Shown here in pieces: positions 16,910-22,283 of a stretch of 23,055 bases of DNA. Below the pieces are notes generated by a model. The model did not search any database, was not told the DNA's origin, and saw nothing but the letters and a program-made list of their open reading frames with translations. The position numbers were made by a program, and so were the translations under genes. The stretch covers positions 1-23,055 of the IMG/VR virus record IMGVR_UViG_3300030389_000292; one strand, 5' to 3'. Every line of letters begins with the position of its first letter. The first letter of the stretch is position 1. The stretch comes from a virus.

Positions 16910-18817
16910 TTACACTCCTATATCTACAATCTCACATGAGTCACCACTACAAGCCATAGTTTGACTGCCTGATGTGGTATCGCTTATCTCGTATTCTCTT
17001 AACTTAGACCAGTTAATTCTAGTATTCATTTTAGAAAGCATATCATCATACTCATCTTTTGTACACTCTTGATAAGGTGCTTGCTGATAAACATGATCAG
17101 AGTGTGGTAAGAAAGACACACCTGACATTTTGTCAAAGTGCTTGAATACAAATGCACCTACGTCTAGCCACTCATTTTCTTTAACAGTAACAGTAATAGA
17201 TGGTTTATGCTCACACCAATGCTCTTGATATATTAACCAGATGTTTAACTGATCTATAGCAGATAGTTCATCTCTAACTCTAGAACCTTTAGGTGATTTC
17301 ATAGGAAAGCTAAATACTGTAGTAGTATCAGGTTTCATTACACATGGTTCACTAGGTACACCTTGATCTATCATAAACTTTGTTAATGGATCTTTGTTAT
17401 CACCACGCACTGTTCTTATGTAATACTTAGAATGTCTGGCATGAATACCACTTGCTGAGTCACATAACTGTGATACTGTACCACTAGGTTTAACACAAGT
17501 AATAGCAGTGCTTTCTTGTATACCAAACTCTTTAGCATACTTTTTATTAGTATCAATAGCTACTTGTTTAAATCTTGGTAGTCTTTTATCCATATCAACT
17601 AGGTTACAATTAGTATGTATGTTATCCATAATACCTGTTAGACTTACACCAAGAAGTCTTTCTTCTTCAGTATTGTTTCTCCATATTTTTCTTAGGTATG
17701 GAAAGTCTGTAAGTGTAGCTTGAGCTGTTCCTAATATAGTAGCAAGTCTAATTTTATTTTCTATATCTTTGTCCCTATCACCCTCTTTTACCACAACCTC
17801 TGTTAAGTTACAGAATTGATAAGGTCTTAGTATTATTTCACTACAAGGGTTAGTACCAAAGTCATAGTTAGGATCTCGTCTTTCATTTTTTGCAGCTTGT
17901 TTCTTAGCAGATACTCTATTGAAGATACCTCTCTCACCTGACTTAGATTCTACTAGTGAAGTCCACTCTCGTAAGAATGTTTCAGAGTCAGGCTTATCTG
18001 TATAGACCACAGAATTATTAGACAATGCCATGTGTGGTGCAGTCTCCCACCATTGACCAGTCTTAGCATGGCGCATTCTTATATCAGATAGGTTAGACAA
18101 ACTAATCATGGCTGATCTTCTAACACCACCTACTACTACAATTTCACCAACTTTACACATGATACTGTGACAATCATAGCTAGATAGCTTTCTACCTTTT
18201 GCTTCTTTAAACATATTAATAGTAAACTTAAACAGATCTACAAGTGGAGCAGGACCTGATGCTCTACCACCAAATGTTTTTAGTCTAGCACCTGCAGGTC
18301 TTATTAAACTAACATCATAGCTTGGTATTTCACCTGCATATAGTAACGCAATAAGCATACGGAATGCTCTTGCCCAACCTTCTTTACTGTCTCTAACGAC
18401 AATAGTAGTTTGACTTTCAGACAATACTTCAGGTACTTCTGGTAGCTTATCTACATACTGTCTTTCAACTGAGAACCCTACACCAGTACCACACAGTAGT
18501 ATGTACATAGCTTCATCAAAAGCTTTTATATCATCTACTGGTAGATAACTACAGTTATAACCTGCTGTATTATCTCTATCTAAAGCTTTACCTGCAGTCA
18601 TTAAAGCTCTCATAGATGGCATAACATCTAGGTTGTGTATAGCTGCCCATATGTCGTTACTATCTTTGTCATTTAGGCCAACTTTTTCAGCCATATAATC
18701 TACATACCTAGTAACAGTTTCACTCCACGTTTCTCTTCTACCCTCGTCATCTAGCCAACGTGCATATCTTGATGTTGCAATAAAGTTTTGGTAATCTGTT
18801 GGTAGTGCATTACTCAT
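16910..18817 (-). CDS. nrdJ: Class II (adenosylcobalamin-dependent) ribonucleotide reductase, monomeric type
   Basis: A 635-residue protein. It reduces ribonucleotides to deoxyribonucleotides with a thiyl radical made from adenosylcobalamin, without oxygen. The key residues can be placed by comparison with the Lactobacillus leichmannii enzyme: NPCSEI at 323-328 gives the radical Cys325, Asn323 and Glu327; FCNLTE gives Cys336, eleven residues on, as in the reference (Cys408 and Cys419); YNCSYL gives its disulphide partner Cys89; and the C-terminal CSGDSC gives the re-reducing pair Cys623 and Cys628. VKPSGTVSQLCDSASGIHAR is the conserved active-site block. It is shorter than the roughly 740-residue reference, mostly before Cys325. 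The start overlaps the MazG stop (ATGA). It supplies dNTPs for phage replication in a cell able to obtain B12. Confidence 0.95.
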   Translation of the reverse strand: MSNALPTDYQNFIATSRYARWLDDEGRRETWSETVTRYVDYMAEKVGLNDKDSNDIWAAIHNLDVMPSMRALMTAGKALDRDNTAGYNCSYLPVDDIKAFDEAMYILLCGTGVGFSVERQYVDKLPEVPEVLSESQTTIVVRDSKEGWARAFRMLIALLYAGEIPSYDVSLIRPAGARLKTFGGRASGPAPLVDLFKFTINMFKEAKGRKLSSYDCHSIMCKVGEIVVVGGVRRSAMISLSNLSDIRMRHAKTGQWWETAPHMALSNNSVVYTDKPDSETFLREWTSLVESKSGERGIFNRVSAKKQAAKNERRDPNYDFGTNPCSEIILRPYQFCNLTEVVVKEGDRDKDIENKIRLATILGTAQATLTDFPYLRKIWRNNTEEERLLGVSLTGIMDNIHTNCNLVDMDKRLPRFKQVAIDTNKKYAKEFGIQESTAITCVKPSGTVSQLCDSASGIHARHSKYYIRTVRGDNKDPLTKFMIDQGVPSEPCVMKPDTTTVFSFPMKSPKGSRVRDELSAIDQLNIWLIYQEHWCEHKPSITVTVKENEWLDVGAFVFKHFDKMSGVSFLPHSDHVYQQAPYQECTKDEYDDMLSKMNTRINWSKLREYEISDTTSGSQTMACSGDSCEIVDIGV

Positions 18818-19125
18818 CTATTATCTCCTGACCCTTGTATTTTATTTCTGTTTAATCTATCTTGTAGTTTACTAATATTTGTATTCATTACAGTTTGTAA
18901 ATCAGAACCTATATGGTTAGCCAAAGCAGTAACGTAAAACAAAACATCACCAAGCTCTTTAACAATATCTTCTTGTGAATAATTTTCATCTCTAAAATGT
19001 TTCTTTATTTTTTCTGCAACTTCTCCAGCTTCTCCAACTAAACCTAGTGTATTTTCTATCAGTCTAATATTACCTGATGTAATAATTAATTTTTCTACTT
19101 CTTCACAATATGTTTTAACTTTCAA
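18814..19125 (-). CDS. mazG: MazG-like nucleotide pyrophosphohydrolase
   Basis: A 103-residue protein with a single MazG-type helical domain. The metal-binding signature ExxE then ExxD is present: GEAGEVAEKIKK (Glu32, Glu35) and KELGDVLFYV (Glu57, Asp60), followed by LANHIG and NISKLQDR, typical for the family. It hydrolyses nucleoside triphosphates to monophosphates and pyrophosphate; in marine phages a role in nucleotide recycling has been proposed, and lowering of (p)ppGpp has been suggested but is disputed. The start is TTG at 19125, as no ATG lies near and AAGGAG sits six bases upstream, inside the preceding small gene, whose stop TGA overlaps this TTG. Its own end overlaps the reductase start by four bases, so the three genes form a coupled unit. 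Confidence 0.9.
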   Translation of the reverse strand: MKVKTYCEEVEKLIITSGNIRLIENTLGLVGEAGEVAEKIKKHFRDENYSQEDIVKELGDVLFYVTALANHIGSDLQTVMNTNISKLQDRLNRNKIQGSGDNR

Positions 19126-19289
19126 TCTCTTCTCCTTACCACGTCTATATCTTCAATCTCTAGGTCATCCACATCATAAAGAGCAGACTCTATTATATTA
19201 GTAATAGTATCTATATTAGATGTGTCTCCTACTTCTAACATGTTAGAGTCATCATCTACGTTTATGTTTATTACAACTTCATACTTCAT
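19122..19289 (-). CDS. Small acidic protein, unknown function, coupled to MazG
   Basis: A 55-residue reading frame from ATG (19289) to TGA, beginning MKYEVVININVDDD, then VGDTSNIDTITNIIESALYD, and ending DVVRRRD. It is strongly acidic (Asp/Glu-rich) except for a final RRR. Predicted form by eye is beta-alpha-beta: EVVININV strand, TITNIIESALY helix, DLEIEDIDVV strand. It fills the gap between the metallophosphoesterase gene and MazG exactly, its TGA overlapping the MazG TTG and its 3' end carrying the MazG ribosome binding site. A promoter-like pair lies directly upstream. This tight fit argues that it is a real gene. No family is recognised. Confidence 0.75.
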   Translation of the reverse strand: MKYEVVININVDDDSNMLEVGDTSNIDTITNIIESALYDVDDLEIEDIDVVRRRD

Positions 19290-19303
19290 AACAAGAACCC
19301 CTA

Positions 19304-19331
19304 GTTATACTTAAATATTATTAAATGTCAA
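19304..19331 (-). promoter_or_regulatory. Sigma-70-type promoter for the 55-residue protein / MazG / reductase genes
   Basis: Reading the - strand, TTGACA (19331-19326) is followed after 16 bases by TATAAC (19309-19304). The -35 overlaps the stop codon of the metallophosphoesterase gene. The predicted start site, near 19297, is only about eight bases before the ATG at 19289, so the first message would be nearly leaderless, though MazG has its own internal binding site. The spacer is pure A/T except its last base. Confidence 0.55.
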
Positions 19332-20104
19332 CTGCCATATTCAGCTTTTAATCTTTCTAATGAAACAAATTCTGGATCGTATGCACCATTACTTATGTTT
19401 CTTTTAATTACTACACCTTTCCACCACTCTAAATTAGCTTGTCCTGCCCACCCCTCTTGACCACCTTTAAAACAACCTGCTACTAATCCTATAGATGGGC
19501 TAGGAAATGCATCATCTTTAAAGTAAAGATGCCTTCTGTGACTGTGTCCTACAGTAGTAGAAGAGTGTCTTTTCTTAATCAAACTATAAGCATGGTGTTC
19601 ACCTGACATAGCAGTACCGTATGCGCCAGTTGCTATGTAGTGTGCATAAGATACACCATCTTTTGTAAATACATCTGGTGCTGAGTTTCTATATTCATAG
19701 TATTCATCAAACCAAGTTTTAGTTTGGAGGTGACTAAAACTAATACCGTATTTTAAACCCTCTAATCTAGGATCAAAACCCACAGCCTTTTTTATTCTAT
19801 GCTCATGATTACCCTCTGCTCCAAAGAAAGCAGGTCTTTTTCTCTTCATCTTTTTAAACTTATATCTAATACGTTCTTGAGAATCGTTATAACTATTAAT
19901 ATCTTTTTCATAGTTTTGTGATGCTATTGCAGTAGGGTACTTTGTATCGTAACTGTTTAGTGATCTCATGTCTGCTCCATCTCCAAGATCAATTACATAG
20001 TCAGGTTTAATATCATATATCATTTCACCTAGCCAAGTAAATCTCTCATTAGATACCTCTGGATCTGCATGAGCGCATGTGTATACTACTGCTGTTTTAC
20101 TCAT
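19328..20104 (-). CDS. Calcineurin-like metallophosphoesterase family protein
   Basis: A 258-residue protein with the ordered metal-site motifs of the superfamily: TCAHAD (9-14), DLGDGAD (39-45), GNHEHR (98-103), and GHSHRR (186-191), with SYAHY (152-156) and GEHHAY between. The usual first motif DxH reads CxH here (Cys10-Ala-His12), so one expected metal ligand is changed. Members hydrolyse phosphomono- or diesters using two metal ions; the substrate here is unknown. It lies inside the replication arm, overlapping the preceding 90-residue gene by four bases (ATGA), so a nucleic acid or nucleotide substrate is a fair inference. The Cys could be a normal trait of this phage subfamily or a sign of altered metal use. 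Confidence 0.8.
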   Translation of the reverse strand: MSKTAVVYTCAHADPEVSNERFTWLGEMIYDIKPDYVIDLGDGADMRSLNSYDTKYPTAIASQNYEKDINSYNDSQERIRYKFKKMKRKRPAFFGAEGNHEHRIKKAVGFDPRLEGLKYGISFSHLQTKTWFDEYYEYRNSAPDVFTKDGVSYAHYIATGAYGTAMSGEHHAYSLIKKRHSSTTVGHSHRRHLYFKDDAFPSPSIGLVAGCFKGGQEGWAGQANLEWWKGVVIKRNISNGAYDPEFVSLERLKAEYGS

Positions 20105-20373
20105 GATAAAAGTCCTGTATAATTACTGTCCCTCATATCTATTTCTAATGCCTCCATGTTGTTGTCAAAATAGTTCTTCCATTGATATACTTGATCAAGA
20201 GTTTCAAAGAAGAACTCATGATCTATAAGCTTGCCATCTACTTCTACTTTACAAACAGCAAACCATTCTAGTTCACCTATATGAGGATACTCTTCAATAT
20301 CTTCAGGTGGTAAATCTGTATAGTGATATGGACCTTCTGTCATTGCCCATATTTTCATCTTCTTAATTTCCAT
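20101..20373 (-). CDS. Small protein of unknown function
   Basis: A 90-residue acidic protein (MEIKKMKIWAMTEGPYHYTD; LEWFAVCKVEVDGKLIDHEF; TLDQVYQWKNYFDNNMEALE). It has an aromatic-rich beta part followed by a helix, with no membrane segment or known motif. It overlaps the preceding nuclease gene by 11 bases and the following phosphoesterase gene by four, so it is firmly part of the operon. The start at 20373 has GGA six bases upstream; Met6, preceded by AAGAAG, is an alternative. I do not recognise a family. Confidence 0.7.
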   Translation of the reverse strand: MEIKKMKIWAMTEGPYHYTDLPPEDIEEYPHIGELEWFAVCKVEVDGKLIDHEFFFETLDQVYQWKNYFDNNMEALEIDMRDSNYTGLLS

Positions 20374-20725
20374 TTATTTTCCAATCTTTTAATAAATCCA
20401 TGTAGTGTTCTAATCCTATCATTACAACCCAAGGTCTATGATCTGATCTATAGAATACTACTGGTTCTCCACCTTTACTTAAACTATGACTGTGTGCTTG
20501 TTCCATGTAAGTATACACAGTTTTTAATTCATTCTTACGTCTTTTAACTTCTATTGATAATGGTATTCTTTTTCTAGCTTGTGGAGAGAACTGTATATCT
20601 GCACCTGTATCACCCATAATAGCAGATTTAATATCATCTTTTTCAAACTGAGGAAAAGACTCTAGTAATTTGTCACGTATTTCTTGTTGACCTAGTCTGC
20701 CTTTTGCTTTAGCTGATCTGCTCAT
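20363..20725 (-). CDS. Small PD-(D/E)XK nuclease, Holliday-junction-resolvase-like
   Basis: A 120-residue protein. Its features are a basic N-terminal helix (SRSAKAKGRLGQQEIRDKLL), then GDTGADIQFS with Asp43, and PLSIEVKRRK with Glu59 and Lys61. This D...ExK layout and the YMEQAHSH helix with Gln76 (residues 73-80) match the compact PD-(D/E)XK core seen in resolvase-like and VRR-NUC-like phage nucleases. The length suits a dimeric DNA-cleaving enzyme. Probable role: resolution or processing of branched replication intermediates, which podoviruses such as T7 do with gp3. Which DNA structure is cut cannot be told from the sequence. It overlaps the upstream nuclease gene by 17 bases and the next gene by 11. 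Confidence 0.75.
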   Translation of the reverse strand: MSRSAKAKGRLGQQEIRDKLLESFPQFEKDDIKSAIMGDTGADIQFSPQARKRIPLSIEVKRRKNELKTVYTYMEQAHSHSLSKGGEPVVFYRSDHRPWVVMIGLEHYMDLLKDWKINGN

Positions 20726-21572
20726 CTACTACCTCTTTTACTTTAGGTTTATTTTTTACCTTGATAAGAAACTCAGGTCCATAAGAATACAGAAAAGTTC
20801 TCATCTCAGGCCAACAAGTTTTCTTGTATTCACAGTAACTACATTGCACACTTAGCTTAGTGTTAGGACTAGTTTTAGATTGTGGTATTGGATCTATTCT
20901 ATCTTCTGGTATATCTCCCTTAACCATATCTTTTACTTCTAATATTTCTTTCTCTTTAGTTTTTAACTCTTCAGAGAAATCATAAACATCCAAACAAACA
21001 TGTCCATTCTGTTTATCAACTGCAAGAAAAGCACCATGTGTTTTATTAGTAACAAGTGGATCATCTTTACCTGCGTAAACATATGAACTAAGCTGTGATA
21101 TATAACCGAATGGATCATCATCTCTTAACCTACCCTCTTTGAATTTTTTAAAAGCATAACTACTACATGACTTAACGTCAACTGTCATACCATCTATGAT
21201 AGCATCTCTGTGACCTTTAACACCATGAACATCTAGTTTATCTTGCATTCCCTCAACCTTGTGTCCACTAGCAGCAGTTAAACATAGTATTAATTCTTCA
21301 ATCATATCCCCATAAAAAAACTTTAGAAGTGTGTATGCTTCTAATGGTTCACCTTTACCTACAAGATTTATTTTGTACCACAGTTTACGTTTACATGGTG
21401 TTCCAACTGACGACAAAGATAGATAGGATCTCGGCTCTTGTGGTTTTACAAACCTCTGGCAAGAGAGCATTGCTAACTTAGAACTAAAGTGTCTAGTAAC
21501 AGCTGCATTCCAATTGCCTTCACCTTGTATAGTAGAGTAGATATCTTCTACTAGTGTATCAATCTTTTTCAT
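20709..21572 (-). CDS. Cas4/RecB-like PD-(D/E)XK exonuclease with iron-sulphur-type cysteines
   Basis: A 287-residue protein. The nuclease core is KGHRDAIIDG (His121, Asp123), VDVKSC (Asp132, Lys134) and ISQLSSYVY (Gln160), the H...D...DxK...Q order of RecB-family and Cas4 nucleases. Four cysteines in the Cas4/AddB arrangement, one early (TPCKRKLWY, Cys60) and three late (CSYCEYKKTC, Cys244, Cys247, Cys253), probably hold an iron-sulphur cluster. Such phage enzymes are thought to act as DNA exonucleases in recombination, host DNA breakdown or genome maturation. There is no neighbouring CRISPR array or cas gene, so a CRISPR role is not supported. The start ATG at 21572 has AGGA about seven bases upstream and overlaps the end of the small basic gene. 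Confidence 0.85.
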   Translation of the reverse strand: MKKIDTLVEDIYSTIQGEGNWNAAVTRHFSSKLAMLSCQRFVKPQEPRSYLSLSSVGTPCKRKLWYKINLVGKGEPLEAYTLLKFFYGDMIEELILCLTAASGHKVEGMQDKLDVHGVKGHRDAIIDGMTVDVKSCSSYAFKKFKEGRLRDDDPFGYISQLSSYVYAGKDDPLVTNKTHGAFLAVDKQNGHVCLDVYDFSEELKTKEKEILEVKDMVKGDIPEDRIDPIPQSKTSPNTKLSVQCSYCEYKKTCWPEMRTFLYSYGPEFLIKVKNKPKVKEVVDEQIS

Positions 21573-21711
21573 AAGGTGATCCTTTATGTTTTCTTTTTCT
21601 AAATAATTTTTTAAGTTTTACGGGAATAACCTTGAGACTAAACTGAGGAGATTGTAAAGATTTAGCCTCAAGGTTTCTAGGTTTAGGTCTCTTAAAAGAG
21701 TACTTCTTCAC
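21559..21711 (-). CDS. Small basic protein, probable GTG start
   Basis: A 50-residue, strongly basic protein: VKKYSFKRPKPRNLEAKSLQ, then SPQFSLKVIPVKLKK, and RKRKHKGSPYEKD. It fills the 119-base space between the ssDNA-binding protein and nuclease genes, overlapping each by 20 and 14 bases. I prefer the GTG at 21711, six bases after AAGG, over the in-frame ATG at 21756, which has no binding site and would lengthen the overlap to 65 bases. The core NLEAKSLQSPQFSLKVI followed by basic residues resembles a recurring family of short phage proteins of the NPVAKALRxPxFRxRVV type, of unknown function. The charge suggests nucleic acid binding. Confidence 0.6.
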   Translation of the reverse strand: MKKYSFKRPKPRNLEAKSLQSPQFSLKVIPVKLKKLFRKRKHKGSPYEKD

Positions 21712-22219
21712 TGGTTGCCTTAGATGGTTTTTTCGTAGAGGGAGGTACGTCACCATCGTTTTGTGGTTGAATATACTCTACATGCTCAAGGACTTTTACT
21801 TTTTCTAGTCTAGTACCTACGTTCTGATACTTGGGTATATCATATACAGATAGGTGAACTTGAACAGTAGACCCATTACCAATCGGTCCATCTTCATCAT
21901 AGCTCCAAGGTGTATCATCATTCTTTACAACAACTGGTGGACCACATTCCCAATCATTGTTGGTCTTGAACTTTCTATCAAAAGTTATCTTCTGACCCCT
22001 ACCTTGAGCATCTACAACACCTTTCTTCATAGACTTAGAAGACTTTAGTTTACTAAAGTTATCCTTGTCCAATATTACATCAATAGTACAAGCACCATCA
22101 CTTGCTTCATATGTACCTTGTGCTTCAGGTGTTGGTTTATAACCAGTCTTATCTCGATTTTGTTCAAATACTTTTGCCCACTCAGAGATGCCAGTTAATA
22201 TTACTTTTCTTGTTGCCAT
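21692..22219 (-). CDS. Single-stranded DNA-binding protein, T7 gp2.5-like
   Basis: A 175-residue protein. The body is beta-rich, with segments fitting an OB fold (GTYEASDGACTIDVILDKDN; QKITFDRKF; STVQVHLSVYDIP; LEKVKVLEHVEYI). The last 25 residues are polar and disordered and end in SEEVLF, an acidic run closed by Phe, the arrangement by which gp2.5-type proteins contact DNA polymerase and other replication partners. The acidic run is weaker than in T7. AGGAG lies six bases before the ATG. It follows the DNA polymerase gene and is the first gene after a strong promoter-like sequence. It would protect ssDNA and coordinate replication and annealing. Assignment rests on size, tail and context. 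Confidence 0.75.
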   Translation of the reverse strand: MATRKVILTGISEWAKVFEQNRDKTGYKPTPEAQGTYEASDGACTIDVILDKDNFSKLKSSKSMKKGVVDAQGRGQKITFDRKFKTNNDWECGPPVVVKNDDTPWSYDEDGPIGNGSTVQVHLSVYDIPKYQNVGTRLEKVKVLEHVEYIQPQNDGDVPPSTKKPSKATSEEVLF

Positions 22220-22248
22220 TTAAGACTCCTATTATTTATCAAAAAGTT

Positions 22249-22278
22249 ATTGTAACAAATTATTATTTGTGTTGTCAA
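22249..22278 (-). promoter_or_regulatory. Sigma-70-type promoter with palindromic spacer, upstream of the ssDNA-binding gene
   Basis: On the - strand, TTGACA (22278-22273), an 18-base spacer, and TACAAT (22254-22249). The predicted start site, near 22242, gives a leader of about 22 bases with AGGAG correctly placed. Sixteen of the 18 spacer bases form a perfect inverted repeat, ACAAAT-AATA-ATTTGT (22270-22255). The gap is 64 bases long and holds nothing else. Confidence 0.6.
22255..22270. promoter_or_regulatory. Inverted repeat in promoter spacer, possible operator
   Basis: ACAAAT and ATTTGT are exact inverted copies separated by four bases, positioned between the -35 and -10 elements. This is a common place for a repressor to block polymerase. 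It is A/T-rich, so a chance palindrome is possible, and a weak hairpin for ending the polymerase transcript is an alternative, though no T-run follows directly. Confidence 0.4.
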
Positions 22279-22283
22279 TAGTA

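Noticed and set aside
17508-17723. Plus-strand frame of 71 codons inside the reductase gene.
   Set aside because: It is a shadow of the reductase, whose catalytic motifs are fully conserved on the other strand.
20709-21572. Cas4-like nuclease considered as evidence for a CRISPR-Cas system.
   Set aside because: No repeat-spacer array and no cas1, cas2 or effector genes occur in the window; stand-alone Cas4/RecB-like nucleases are common in phages.
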